Shown here one piece after another: positions 8,650 through 17,388 of a stretch of 64,000 bases of DNA. The notes under the pieces are model-generated. The model had not been told where the DNA came from and ran no database searches. It saw nothing but the letters and a program-made list of their open reading frames with translations. The position numbers and the translations under genes are program-made. The DNA comes from Clostridiales bacterium (lineage in GTDB: Bacteria; Bacillota; Clostridia; Oscillospirales; Oscillospiraceae), in contig JALFXH010000113.1 in the NCBI GenBank assembly GCA_022786965.1, positions 1 through 64,000 on the forward strand, in the 5' to 3' direction. The stretch's first letter is position 1; each line of letters begins with the position of its first letter.

Positions 8650-9066
8650 TTACACTCCCGTAATGGCGAAGTAAAACTCGGCGCTGACGCAAAGCCGTCC
8701 TTCCACGCACACCGTCCCTTCGGCGAAATAGAAGGGGTGTTTTGCCCGCCTGATGCGGCAGCGGGTCTCGATGGTGTCGCCGGGGCGCACCGGGGAGCGG
8801 AATTTCACCTTGTCCAGCCCGGTGTACACCGGCAGCTTCCCGTCCAGCATGGCGTCCTTCATCAGCACGCAGGCGGACTGGGCCAGAATCTCGCACAGGA
8901 TCACCCCGGGAACAATGGGGTTTCCGGGGAAGTGGCCCCGGAGGAAAAACTCGTCTCCCCGGACGTGATAGTGTCCAACAGCATCTCCGCCGTCCAGAGA
9001 AACCTCGTCCAGCAGAAGCATATCCTCCCGGTGGGGGAGAATCTCCATAATTTCGTCTTTTGTCAT
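8650..9066 (-). CDS. fabZ: (3R)-hydroxyacyl-ACP dehydratase
   Basis: 138 residues from the ATG at 9066; an upstream in-frame start would overlap accB. FabZ dehydrates beta-hydroxyacyl-ACP in the elongation cycle. The hot-dog signature is present: LPHREDMLLLDEV, catalytic His in GHFPGNPIVPGV and the acidic residue in LCEILAQSA. Four bases separate it from accB and three from accC, in the middle of the operon. Confidence 0.92.
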   Translation of the reverse strand: MTKDEIMEILPHREDMLLLDEVSLDGGDAVGHYHVRGDEFFLRGHFPGNPIVPGVILCEILAQSACVLMKDAMLDGKLPVYTGLDKVKFRSPVRPGDTIETRCRIRRAKHPFYFAEGTVCVEGRLCVSAEFYFAITGV

Positions 9067-9070
9067 TGTC

Positions 9071-9475
9071 TTACCTCTTGATGCGGAACAGCTCCGTGCC
9101 GTATTCGACCATCTGCCCGTTGGCAACGCAGATTTTTTCAACGACGCCGTCAAATTCAGCGGTGATCTCGTTCATCAGCTTCATAGCCTCCACGATGCAC
9201 AGGGTCTGGCCCTTCTTCACCCGGTCGCCCAGAGAAACATAAGGTTCGGCGTTTTCCGCAGGGGCGGCGTAGAACAGTCCAACGATGGGAGAGGTGACGC
9301 TGATGCCATCGGCAGATTCCGGAACCGGCTCTGCCAGGGCAGCCACGGGTGCTGGGGCAGGAACCGGGGCGTTCCGCTCCAGCCGCACCACCTGATTGTT
9401 TTCCGTGATTTCCAGCCCGGTCAGCTCCAGCTCTTTCATAAGCATCGCATATTTGCGAATATCGGATTCATTCAT
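9071..9475 (-). CDS. accB: Biotin carboxyl carrier protein of acetyl-CoA carboxylase
   Basis: 134 residues. An N-terminal helical segment is followed by an Ala/Pro-rich flexible linker (residues ~45-65) and a C-terminal biotinyl domain with the biotin-accepting lysine in VEAMKLMNEI. It carries the carboxyl group from AccC to the carboxyltransferase. The gene sits three bases after fabF and four before fabZ. AccB and AccC look intact while the carboxyltransferase partner in this operon is broken. Confidence 0.93.
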   Translation of the reverse strand: MNESDIRKYAMLMKELELTGLEITENNQVVRLERNAPVPAPAPVAALAEPVPESADGISVTSPIVGLFYAAPAENAEPYVSLGDRVKKGQTLCIVEAMKLMNEITAEFDGVVEKICVANGQMVEYGTELFRIKR

Positions 9476-9478
9476 GGC

Positions 9479-10717
9479 TTACACCTTTCGGAAGGCCAGA
9501 CAGGCGTTATGCCCGCCGAAGCCCAGAGAATTGCTCAGGCACAGGTCGATATCTGCCTGCACCGCCTGATTGGGTACATAGTTCAGGTCGCACTTGGTGT
9601 CCTTTTCCAGCAGATTGATGGTAGGGGGCACCATGCCGGTTTCCAGCACCTTCAGGCAGACGATAGCCTCCACCGCGCCTGCCGCACCCAGCATATGTCC
9701 CGTCATGGACTTGGTGGAGCTGACGAGAGCCTTGTAGGCAGCGTCCTCCCCCAGCGCCTTCTTGATGGCCAGGGTTTCGCCTGCGTCGTTCAGAGGCGTG
9801 CCGGTGCCGTGGGCGTTGACGTAGACCCGTTCGCCCGCCCGATAGCCCGCTTCCTCCAGCGCCTGTACCATAGCCCGCGCGCCGCCCTCCGCTTCCGGGT
9901 GGGGCGCGGTGATGTGGTAGGCGTCACAGGTGGAGCCGTAGCCGCAGACCTCACCGTAGATTTTCGCGCCCCGGGCCTTGGCGTGTTCGTACTCCTCCAG
10001 CACCAGCGCGCCGGCGCCTTCACCGATGACAAAGCCGCCCCGGCGGGCGTCAAAGGGCAGGGAAGCGGCGTTGGGGTCTTCCGCCGTGGACAGGGCCTTC
10101 ATGTTGATGAAGCCCGCAATGCCCACGGGAACGATGGAAGCTTCCGCGCCGCCGGTGATGGCAGCATCGGCATAGCCGTGGCGAATGAGCCGCAGGGCCT
10201 CGCCAATGGCGTTGGAGCCGGAGGCGCAGGCGGTGACGGCAGGCAGAGCCGGGCCCTGACAGTTGTAGCGAATGGCGATCATGCCCGCCGCCATGTTGGT
10301 GATCATCATGGGCACGCACAGAGGGGATACCCGGTGGGGGCCACGGCTTTCCAGCTTGCCAATCTCGGCGGACACGGTGTTCAGGCCGCCGATGCCGGAG
10401 CCGAAATACACGGCAATCCTGTCGGGTGCCACGGTGCCCACAACGCCGCTATCCTCCACGGCCTGCACCGCAGCGCCCATGGCGTACTGGGCGAAACGGT
10501 CAGAGCGCAGAGTTTCGCTCTTCTCCATATAGGTCAGGGGGTCAAAATCCTTTACCTGGGCCCCCAGCTTGGCTTTGTAATTGGTGGTATCAAAATAGGT
10601 GATGGGGCCGATGCCGTTGCAGCCGGACACCAGATTATCCCATGCTGTATGCATATCGCTGCCGACGGGGCTGACGATGCCCATGCCGGTGACGACCACA
10701 CGTCTGTATTCGTTCAT
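9479..10717 (-). CDS. fabF: Beta-ketoacyl-ACP synthase II
   Basis: 412 residues from the ATG at 10717 (MNEYRRVVVTGMGIVSPVG), preceded by GAAAGGAGTTAAC. Catalytic triad motifs are present: Cys in VTACASGSNAIG, His in NAHGTGTPLND and His in SMTGHMLGAAG. FabF condenses malonyl-ACP with acyl-ACP. The frame stays open upstream to 10933, but that stretch is an inserted family M repeat, not coding. The fabG remnant and repeat lie just upstream, so its position in the transcript is preserved but its leader is altered. Confidence 0.94.
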   Translation of the reverse strand: MNEYRRVVVTGMGIVSPVGSDMHTAWDNLVSGCNGIGPITYFDTTNYKAKLGAQVKDFDPLTYMEKSETLRSDRFAQYAMGAAVQAVEDSGVVGTVAPDRIAVYFGSGIGGLNTVSAEIGKLESRGPHRVSPLCVPMMITNMAAGMIAIRYNCQGPALPAVTACASGSNAIGEALRLIRHGYADAAITGGAEASIVPVGIAGFINMKALSTAEDPNAASLPFDARRGGFVIGEGAGALVLEEYEHAKARGAKIYGEVCGYGSTCDAYHITAPHPEAEGGARAMVQALEEAGYRAGERVYVNAHGTGTPLNDAGETLAIKKALGEDAAYKALVSSTKSMTGHMLGAAGAVEAIVCLKVLETGMVPPTINLLEKDTKCDLNYVPNQAVQADIDLCLSNSLGFGGHNACLAFRKV

Positions 10718-10740
10718 GTTAACTCCTTTCGCGTACCAGA

Positions 10741-10888
10741 GCCTTCCCCTCTGGGGAAGGTGGCCGAGCCTTAAGCGAGGTCGGAAGAGGTTCTTGTCGT
10801 CTCGCCGAAATGCAAGGAAGAATTTACGCTTTACTGCCCTCTTCCGCCCCAGTGTGCACACTGGGGCACCTTCCCCAAAGGGGAAGGC
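10741..10888. repeat. Family M palindromic element, copy 1
   Basis: About 148 bp bounded by GCCTTCCCC..GGGGAAGG hairpins at both ends (10741-10760 and 10871-10888), with inner arms GGTCGGAAGAGG and CCTCTTCCG facing each other. It is related to copies near 18.8 kb and 49.7 kb. It lies between fabF and the fabG remnant, inside what should be a tight operon, which points to insertion. Confidence 0.7.
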
Positions 10889-10943
10889 TTTGATCCCATT
10901 ATTCTTCTGAGCTGTGGCTGTCGAGGGGCCCAAAGGATGTTAG

Positions 10944-10974
10944 TCAATCGCCCAGTGTTCGTAACGCATTGACT
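10944..10974. repeat. Family T repeat, partial copy at the fabG break
   Basis: GTCAATCGCCCAGTGTTCGT followed by AACGCATTGAC matches the right half of the T consensus (CCAGTGT..GTAACGCATTG). It marks the exact point where FabG similarity ends. Confidence 0.6.
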
Positions 10975-11176
10975 TCCTCGAAATCCGCTACGTTGCATTT
11001 GTAAGCGGCGGCTTTCACGCCGAAACCTTCACACTGACCGCAGACAGCCTGGGCCGCTTCTTGATTTCCGGCGTAAACGATGGCGATATTTGCCCCCATG
11101 GACGCGAACTTTCGGGCAATGGCTGCGCCGATGCCCGGGAACCGCCGGTAATCAGGGCTGTTTTTCCGCTTAACAT
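10944..11176 (-). pseudogene. fabG: fabG remnant (3-oxoacyl-ACP reductase), frameshifted and truncated
   Basis: The start at 11176 overlaps the fabD stop as expected for fabG. The first codons read MLSGKTALITGGSR, the Rossmann start of FabG, then one base is missing (CCCGGGCATC where CGG GGC ATC is needed). After correcting the frame, IGAAIARKFASMGANIAIVYAG continues to KCNVADFEEV, a normal FabG pattern, before the sequence runs into a family T repeat near 10972 and stops. Catalytic Ser-Tyr-Lys residues (~140-160) are gone. About 70 of ~247 codons remain. The reductase for this pathway must be encoded elsewhere if the genome is correct. Confidence 0.82.
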
Positions 11177-12066
11177 ACGCTTTCCTCCAAGCAGGCGGAA
11201 TAGGGCATTGCCTTCACCTCCGGGTCAATTTTCGTAATCATATTGGTCAGGGTTTTGCCCGGGCCGACCTCAATAAAGGTGTCCACCCCGGAGGCAATGA
11301 GATTGCGAATCAGGCTCTCCCAGCGCACGGGGCTGGCAATCTGACGGGACAGCAGCTGGGCGGGATTGCCGCTGTATTCTTCCGCAGTCACATCGGAATA
11401 CAGGGGAATTGCCGGGATTTTCATCTCGGTTTTGGATAAATCTTCGGCAAAGGCCTTGGCCGCGTCTGCCATGAAAGGGCTGTGGAAGGCACCCTTGACC
11501 TTCAGAGGAAGGGCCCGACCGCCTGCGGCTTTGACTTCGGCAGAAAAGGCTGCCATTTCAGAGGACAGACCGGATACGGTTATCTGCCCGGGGCAGTTGT
11601 AGTTCACAGGGTACAGTCCGGGATGCTTTGCGCAGAGGGCTTCCACCGTTTCGGCAGGCAGCTTCACCACTGCCGCCATGGCGGTGTCCTGCTTTTCCGC
11701 TGCCGCCTGCATCAGCTGGCCCCGGCGGCATACCAGCGTAAAGCCTGTGGCGTAATCAAAGAGTCCAGCAAATGCCGCGGCAGTCACCTCGCCCAGCGAA
11801 AAACCAGCCACAGCATCGGGGACAATGCCCCTCTCCCGCAGCACCTCCGCCGCCGCCAGCTCCATGGCAAAGAGGCAGGGCTGGGTGTTGGCAGTCTCCT
11901 TCAATTCCTCAGCCGTGCCGGAAAAGCATTGACGGATGGTTCCGGGTCGCAGCCTGTCACACAGATCGAAAATTCTCCGGGCGGCGGCATTGGTTTCGTA
12001 TAGCTCCTTTCCCATGCCGGGGAACTGGTCCCCCTGGCCGGGAAAGACGAAGGCTACTCTACCCAT
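11170..12066 (-). CDS. fabD: Malonyl-CoA:ACP transacylase
   Basis: 298 residues. It loads malonyl groups onto ACP. Motifs: FVFPGQGDQFPGMG near the N-terminus, the nucleophile in GFSLGEVTAAAFAG and the catalytic His in KGAFHSPFM. Its first 13 bases overlap fabK and its stop overlaps the fabG start, showing translational coupling along the operon. Confidence 0.93.
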   Translation of the reverse strand: MGRVAFVFPGQGDQFPGMGKELYETNAAARRIFDLCDRLRPGTIRQCFSGTAEELKETANTQPCLFAMELAAAEVLRERGIVPDAVAGFSLGEVTAAAFAGLFDYATGFTLVCRRGQLMQAAAEKQDTAMAAVVKLPAETVEALCAKHPGLYPVNYNCPGQITVSGLSSEMAAFSAEVKAAGGRALPLKVKGAFHSPFMADAAKAFAEDLSKTEMKIPAIPLYSDVTAEEYSGNPAQLLSRQIASPVRWESLIRNLIASGVDTFIEVGPGKTLTNMITKIDPEVKAMPYSACLEESVC

Positions 12067-12998
12067 GCAGTTGCCCTCCGCAGAATGACTTCTGCTTCCT
12101 CCACGACCTCCCGGACAATGTCGGCGGCGGGCTGCTCTTTATTCACCATAGCGGCGATCTGACCGGACAGGAAGCAGCCGTTTTCGGCGTCACCCTCCTG
12201 CACAGCCATGCGCAGTTTCCCCGCGCCCAGGGCTTCCAGCTCCTCGTCCGGCATTCCACCGTACTCCGCCTTTGCATAGTTCCGGGCAAAGGGCGTGCGA
12301 AGAGAGCGCACCGGATGGCCCAGCCGCTTGCCGGTGACCATGGTGCAAAGGTCGGTGGCTTTCAGAATCCGCTCCTTATAATTCGGGTGGATACTGCACT
12401 CATAGGCGCTTAGGAACCGGGTGCCCATCTGCACGCCGCAGGCCCCCAGCATGAAGGCAGCCGCCATGCCCCGTCCGTCGGCAATGCCGCCGGCAGCCAG
12501 CACAGGCAGGTTGGTGGCATCGCAGATTTGCGGCACCAGCACCATGGTAGTCAGTTCCCCCACATGGCCGCCGCTTTCGCCGCCCTCGGCGATGAGGGCG
12601 GAGGCCCCCAGACGGGTCATGAGCTTTGCCATGGCCACGGAAGCCACCACGGGAATCACCTTGATGTCAGCCTCTTTCCAGGCTTTCATGTATTTGGAAG
12701 GATTGCCCGCGCCGGTGGTGACCACTTCCACCTTTTCTTCCACCACCACCTGGGCAACTTCATCGGCAAAGGGGCTCATGAGCATGATGTTCACGCCGAT
12801 GGGGCACTGGGTTTTCTCTCTGGCAATCCGAATTTGTTCCCGGACATAGCTGCCTGGAGCGTTGCCCGCCGCGATAATGCCAAGGCCGCCGCCGTTACTC
12901 ACAGCAGCGGCCAGCGCACCGTCGGCGATCCATGCCATGCCGCCCTGAAACACAGGGTAGCGAATACCCAGCAGCTCACAAATCGCAGACTTCACCAT
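12054..12998 (-). CDS. fabK: FMN-dependent enoyl-ACP reductase II
   Basis: 314 residues from the ATG at 12998, four bases after acpP; upstream in-frame starts would overlap acpP. The nitronate-monooxygenase/FabK fold is shown by YPVFQGGMAWIADGALAAAV, NGGGLGIIAAG and the flavin phosphate loop GGIADGRGMAAAFMLGACGV. FabK carries out the last reduction of each elongation cycle and replaces triclosan-sensitive FabI in many Firmicutes. Its place between acpP and fabD is the usual one. Confidence 0.92.
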   Translation of the reverse strand: MVKSAICELLGIRYPVFQGGMAWIADGALAAAVSNGGGLGIIAAGNAPGSYVREQIRIAREKTQCPIGVNIMLMSPFADEVAQVVVEEKVEVVTTGAGNPSKYMKAWKEADIKVIPVVASVAMAKLMTRLGASALIAEGGESGGHVGELTTMVLVPQICDATNLPVLAAGGIADGRGMAAAFMLGACGVQMGTRFLSAYECSIHPNYKERILKATDLCTMVTGKRLGHPVRSLRTPFARNYAKAEYGGMPDEELEALGAGKLRMAVQEGDAENGCFLSGQIAAMVNKEQPAADIVREVVEEAEVILRRATAWVE

Positions 12999-13002
12999 GG
13001 CG

Positions 13003-13224
13003 TTACCCCTGCTTGCTCTGGATGAAAGCATCCAGCTCGCCAACGGTAGCTACAGGCTGGTCCAGCTCCAGTTCCATGCCCAGCTCGTCCTCCAGATTCA
13101 TCAGCAGCTCTACAGTGTCCAGCGAATCAATGCCCAGCTCGGTGAAGGTGCTCTCGGGCTTCACAGCGGAAATGGCACAGCCGGTACGCTCGGCGATAAT
13201 CTTGGCAATAGAATCAAAATACAT
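13003..13224 (-). CDS. acpP: Acyl carrier protein
   Basis: 73 residues from the ATG at 13224, eight bases after GGAGG; the ATG at 13230 is too close to that site. The phosphopantetheine serine is in ELGIDSLDTVELLMNLE. The protein is strongly acidic, as expected. As first gene of the fatty-acid operon it supplies the acyl carrier for FabD, FabK, FabF and FabZ. It is divergent from the PAS regulator. Confidence 0.94.
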   Translation of the reverse strand: MYFDSIAKIIAERTGCAISAVKPESTFTELGIDSLDTVELLMNLEDELGMELELDQPVATVGELDAFIQSKQG

Positions 13225-13424
13225 AATCATAACCTCCAGTTTTTTCATCGGCTATTGCCGTTTCTGGAAGCCATTATACACATCCCCGGTTCCCGCCCTG
13301 ATCCCCGGGCGTTCCAAAAGCGTTCCTGATCAAAAAACATTTCGTGCGTCGCCATTTGACGAAAGCGGCAAAATATGATACAACGCTGATGTTGAATAAT
13401 CAACTTCTTTCGTTGGAGAATACT

Positions 13425-15017
13425 ATGAAGAATCAGCCCATTGCCCCAATGGATGCACTGAACCGCCTCAGCGGATTTCACCAATACTGTCTGGACGAAC
13501 CCGTAAGGCTGTGCTACGTCAGCCGGAATCTGTGCCAAATGCTGGGCGCACCCGAATCAGAGCTTCTATCGGAAGCGTCTGACGGGTATCTGCCCTTTCT
13601 TCACCCGGAGGATCGGGAGGAATATGAAAGCAGTCTGCACCAGCTGGCGCAAGCGCCCCAGACCAAGACCATCCAATACCGGCTGATTTGCCGGGATGGC
13701 CGGACGCTCCTTGTACTCGACACCGTAACCTCCTATGAACTGGATGGCCGCCGGATGGCGGATTCTATCCTGACGGATGTCACCGGACAGCAGCAGGTGC
13801 GAGCCCAGCAGGAAACCGGGCGCTATCTGCGGGCATTATCCGAGGTCTACGACAAAATTTTCGAATTTGACCAAAGAAAACACACCGTCAAGTGTCTCTA
13901 CGGGCAGAATTCCCCCAGCTTTCGGTGGCTCCAGAATATTCCCATGGAAATGGAAAGCGCCACGGAAAACTGGATCACCAGCACCGCCGCTCCGGAGGAC
14001 CGGCAGCCCCTGCGGGAATTCTTCCAAACCTACTGGAAGGACCCTTCCGACCGTCCTGCCCGGATTCTCTACCGTGCCCGGGCTTCCACGGGGGAGATGA
14101 AGCCCTATGCCGGCCTGTTCCTGAAGCTGGATGAGGGAATCAGTCTGTACTGCTGCCGGTGCTGCCAGAACGAGCAGGAGGCGGAGGCCCTCCGACAGGA
14201 AAATGATTCCCTGAAAAATGTGCAGGCCCTGACCATGCAGTTTACCGAAGGCGTGATGGCCTTTGAACTGGAGGATAACCGGGTCAGGCCCCTGTACGGC
14301 GGCGACAATCTGCGCAGCTTCTTTGGCTTTACCCCGGAACAATGGCTGGAATTGGTGAAGACACGGCCCACCGTCCGGGAGTTTATCGCGAAAAGCGGCA
14401 TCGCCTACGGCGACATCCAGGCACTGTTTTCCAAGGGCGAGGCAGAGTTTCCCTATTTTGATATGCACACTGGCACTTACCGCCGGATCCGCGCCATCTG
14501 TTCCAGAAAGTACGACGGCACGGGCAAATGCTATGTGATGCTCTACCGGATGGACACGCCCCGGGAGCTGCCCAAGGAGCCTCTGGTCTATATCCGCGCC
14601 TTCGGCTATTTCGATGTGTTCGTGGGGGAGCAGCCCATCGCCTTCCGCAACGAAAAGTCCAAGGAGCTGTTCGCTCTGCTGGTGGATCGGAAGGGCGGCT
14701 TCATCACCTCCGAGGAGGCCATCAGCTTTCTGTGGGAGGAGGAAAGCGCCAATTCCCTGACCATGGCCCGATACCGCAAGGTTGCCCTGAGACTGAAAAA
14801 TACCCTGGAGGAATACGGCATCGCGGATATCGTAGAATCCGTCAACGGCAAACGGCGGCTGATCCCGGAGCGGGTGAAATGCGACCTGTATGATTATCTG
14901 TCCGGACAGGAGGAATACGCCCATCTGTTCAAGGGCAGCTATCTGACCAACTACAGCTGGTCGGAGACCACGCTGTCAGAGCTTACCGGAGAGTATTTGT
15001 ATCCAAAGAATCTTTGA
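13425..15017 (+). CDS. PAS-domain regulator with C-terminal SARP-like winged helix
   Basis: 530 residues from the ATG at 13425 (GGAG six bases upstream). An N-terminal PAS-like domain (LCYVSRNLCQMLGAPESELL, then LHPEDREEY, residues ~25-120) is followed by a middle region with further PAS-like stretches (residues ~130-380). The C-terminus (~390-490) begins IRAFGYFDVFVGEQPI and KSKELFALLVDRKGG, the winged-helix pattern of SARP/BTAD-type activators. No membrane segments are seen. It is divergent from the fatty-acid operon across ~200 bases, so it may regulate that operon (inference). It resembles in type the partial regulator at the left edge. Confidence 0.75.
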   Translation: MKNQPIAPMDALNRLSGFHQYCLDEPVRLCYVSRNLCQMLGAPESELLSEASDGYLPFLHPEDREEYESSLHQLAQAPQTKTIQYRLICRDGRTLLVLDTVTSYELDGRRMADSILTDVTGQQQVRAQQETGRYLRALSEVYDKIFEFDQRKHTVKCLYGQNSPSFRWLQNIPMEMESATENWITSTAAPEDRQPLREFFQTYWKDPSDRPARILYRARASTGEMKPYAGLFLKLDEGISLYCCRCCQNEQEAEALRQENDSLKNVQALTMQFTEGVMAFELEDNRVRPLYGGDNLRSFFGFTPEQWLELVKTRPTVREFIAKSGIAYGDIQALFSKGEAEFPYFDMHTGTYRRIRAICSRKYDGTGKCYVMLYRMDTPRELPKEPLVYIRAFGYFDVFVGEQPIAFRNEKSKELFALLVDRKGGFITSEEAISFLWEEESANSLTMARYRKVALRLKNTLEEYGIADIVESVNGKRRLIPERVKCDLYDYLSGQEEYAHLFKGSYLTNYSWSETTLSELTGEYLYPKNL

Positions 15018-15127
15018 AAAGAGAGTCGGATAGGGGTGGGTCGGCGGAAAAACCGCATTCCTTCCGGGAACCGTGGGGACATTCCCGTTTCTCCACGCGC
15101 ATCGCTGCCAAAACATCCGTTCAATCC

Positions 15128-15163
15128 AAAAAACGGCATGACCCAAGGGTCATGCCGTTTTTT
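15128..15163 (+). terminator. Strong bidirectional terminator
   Basis: Perfect 17-bp stem (15128-15144 with 15147-15163, arm AAAAAACGGCATGACCC, loop AA) flanked by A6/T6. It ends the PAS regulator transcript and, on the other strand, the nucleotidyltransferase. Confidence 0.9.
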
Positions 15164-15199
15164 GAAAATAGAAATTGTTTCCGGGCCCTCACGCTGTGC

Positions 15200-16117
15200 T
15201 TACTTCCACAGACCGTCGGGGTACTTGCCCTCGTCGGTCATGGCCTTCAGGGCAGCCACCACCACGGGCTTGTCCGCGGCGTAGGTCACGCCGAACCAGC
15301 GGTCGGGAGAGGTCAGCACCTTAACGGTGGCCTTGCCTTCCTTAATGAGCTGGGACACGGGCAGGGGCAGGAAATACTCGCACTTCAGGGGGTTATTCGG
15401 AATGGCTTCCTTCAGGAACGCGGCGAAGCGGTCCTGGATTTCATCCAGGAAGCTGGGCATAAAGCCCCACATATTCATGGACACGGTGGTTTCCGCAGGC
15501 AGGTCGGTGTATTCACCGTTTTCCAGATACCGGATGCCGCCCGCATAGGTTTCGATGCTGGTACGCTCGATGACCTCGGTGAGGTAACCATTGCCGTCGA
15601 TCTGGCACACGCCCCGGGCCACGCTGCCGTTTTCGGTGACGGTCTTGCCCAGCTCATAGCCCACCATGCAGTAGCCGTTGGGTTCCGTCATGGAAGCGAG
15701 GGCATCGTAGATCACCTTGAACGCGGCCTTGCCGTAGTAATCATCGGAGTTGATAACGGCGAAGGGTGCGCCGTCGATCTGCTCTTTCGCGCAGAGCACC
15801 GCGTGAGAGGTGCCCCAGGGCTTCACACGGCCCTCAGGGATGGTGATGCCGGCAGGCAGCTTGTCCAGCTCCTGATAGGCGTAGCGGATTTCCACCGGCG
15901 CCTTCTCCAGCCGCTTGCCCACGGTTTCCATGAAATCCTTCTTGATGGCTTCCTTGATGATAATCACAACGGTCTCAAAACCGGCCTGATGGGCGTCATA
16001 GATGGAGTAGTCCAGAATGGCCTCGCCCTGAGAGCCAACGGGGTCAATCTGCTTCAGACCGCCGTAACGGCTGCCCATGCCTGCGGCCATAACAACGAGA
16101 ACAGGTTTCTTTGCCAT
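15200..16117 (-). CDS. Sugar-phosphate nucleotidyltransferase family protein
   Basis: 305 residues. The N-terminal nucleotide-binding signature VLVVMAAGMGSRYGGLKQIDPVG is of the GT-A-type NDP-sugar pyrophosphorylases, followed by PWGTSHAVLCAKEQI and the metal-binding NSDDYYG (residues ~115-122). Such enzymes join NTP and a sugar-1-phosphate; the specific sugar cannot be told. The C-terminal region (WFGVTYAADKPVVVAAL) is typical of a Clostridial subgroup. It is monocistronic between a terminator and the divergent DUF421 gene. Confidence 0.8.
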   Translation of the reverse strand: MAKKPVLVVMAAGMGSRYGGLKQIDPVGSQGEAILDYSIYDAHQAGFETVVIIIKEAIKKDFMETVGKRLEKAPVEIRYAYQELDKLPAGITIPEGRVKPWGTSHAVLCAKEQIDGAPFAVINSDDYYGKAAFKVIYDALASMTEPNGYCMVGYELGKTVTENGSVARGVCQIDGNGYLTEVIERTSIETYAGGIRYLENGEYTDLPAETTVSMNMWGFMPSFLDEIQDRFAAFLKEAIPNNPLKCEYFLPLPVSQLIKEGKATVKVLTSPDRWFGVTYAADKPVVVAALKAMTDEGKYPDGLWK

Positions 16118-16294
16118 AAAAGCATTTCTCCTTTGCGTTTTGATGCAATCTCATTATACGCGTAAGCCGTGAAGAAAGCAAGTAAAACTAAAAAATAAAT
16201 GAAAATATGCAGTCTTTTGGGCGAATTGTATAAAGGAGTTGGCGGCGGATAGTCCTCCCAAATCCGGGCATACTGGACAAATGAGGTGAAGCGC

Positions 16295-16969
16295 ATGATT
16301 CTTTCCTATCTTCGCACACTTTTCCTGTACCTGGTGCTGATTTTCGCCGTGCGGCTCATGGGCAAGCGACAGATCGGCGAAATGGAGCCTGCGGAATTTG
16401 TGGTCACCATGCTGGTGGCCAATCTGGCGGCTATCCCCATGCAGGACGGGGCGATTCCGCTGTATTCCGGGCTGGTGCCCATTCTCACGGTGCTGGGGCT
16501 GGAGCTGGTGCTGTCCGGGGCGATCCTCCGGAGCGTGAAGCTGCGCAAGCTTTTGTGCGGAAAGCCGGTGATCCTCATTGACAACGGAAAAATCCTGCAG
16601 GACAATCTCCGCAATGCCCGCGTCACCCTGGACGAGCTGACGGGACATCTGCGGGAGAAGGACGTGCTGGACATTCAGGCGGTGCAGTTTGCCATTCTGG
16701 AAACCAACGGCAATCTGTCCGTGTTCCCTTACCCCAAGGAAAAGCCCGCGTCGGCCAAGGATGCCGGGGTGCAGGCGGGGAAGCAGTATTTGCCGGTGAC
16801 CATTGTGGAGGACGGCTACCTGTCAAAGGAGAACCTTGCCCGGGCGGGAAAGGATGAATCGTGGCTGCAAAAGGTACTGGGTCAGCACAGCGCAGATGTT
16901 ATGTCAACCTATCTGCTGACCGTAGACCCATCGGACAAGGTGCTTTGGCTGGGAAAGGAGACAACATGA
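16295..16969 (+). CDS. DUF421 (YetF/YcaP-like) membrane protein
   Basis: 224 residues from the ATG at 16295, preceded by GAGGTG. The N-terminal ~85 residues form three hydrophobic segments including RTLFLYLVLIFAVRLMGKRQ and IGEMEPAEFVVTMLVANLAA, the hallmark of DUF421. The C-terminal cytoplasmic domain holds GKPVILIDNGKI and LREKDVLDIQAVQFAILETN. The family's biochemical role is poorly known; several members are linked to sporulation or the envelope. The stop overlaps the next start by four bases. Confidence 0.88.
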   Translation: MILSYLRTLFLYLVLIFAVRLMGKRQIGEMEPAEFVVTMLVANLAAIPMQDGAIPLYSGLVPILTVLGLELVLSGAILRSVKLRKLLCGKPVILIDNGKILQDNLRNARVTLDELTGHLREKDVLDIQAVQFAILETNGNLSVFPYPKEKPASAKDAGVQAGKQYLPVTIVEDGYLSKENLARAGKDESWLQKVLGQHSADVMSTYLLTVDPSDKVLWLGKETT

Positions 16970-17346
16970 AGCGGGTCTGGTTTGGAGCGGGACTGCTCAT
17001 TGTTCTGCTGGCGGTCAGTCTCGGCGTGACCTGGGGCATGGACAAAATCCATGAGCCCATCGTGGCGGACCTGAATCAGGCGGCGGAGTGTGGGGCACTG
17101 GGGGACTGGCACAACGCTGAGGTATTTTCCCGGCGGGCGGAGCAGGCATGGGAGAAATGGGAGCATTTCCGGGCCTGCTTTGCCGACCACACCCCCACAG
17201 AGGAAGTCGGTGCGGAGCTGGCCGCCATGAACACCGCCCGCGAGGCCCGGGAAACCGCGGATTTTGCCGCCTCCTGCGCCCGGGCGGCGAAAATGGTGCA
17301 GGCCGTGGGGGATGCCCACGCCCTGTGCTGGTGGAACCTTCTTTAG
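16966..17346 (+). CDS. DUF4363 family protein
   Basis: 126 residues. The ATG lies in the DUF421 stop (ATGA), so translation is coupled. An N-terminal hydrophobic segment (VWFGAGLLIVLLAVSLGVTWG) is a signal anchor, followed by a helical extracytoplasmic domain. DUF421 and DUF4363 genes are neighbours in many Clostridia, implying a joint envelope function, but no activity is established. Confidence 0.8.
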   Translation: MKRVWFGAGLLIVLLAVSLGVTWGMDKIHEPIVADLNQAAECGALGDWHNAEVFSRRAEQAWEKWEHFRACFADHTPTEEVGAELAAMNTAREARETADFAASCARAAKMVQAVGDAHALCWWNLL

Positions 17347-17388
17347 GGTGTGAATTTGGCGTTAAGTATTACACGCAAGAACAGAAAA

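Noticed and set aside
9509..10774. Long plus-strand frame opposite fabF
   Set aside because: Antisense shadow; fabF has all catalytic motifs and proper ribosome site.
10718..10933. N-terminal extension of fabF by 72 codons
   Set aside because: The extension is the inserted family M repeat; the ATG at 10717 has the ribosome site and the family-typical start.
13245..13538. Minus-strand frame between acpP and the PAS regulator
   Set aside because: Overlaps the promoter region and the start of the regulator, no ribosome site or domain.
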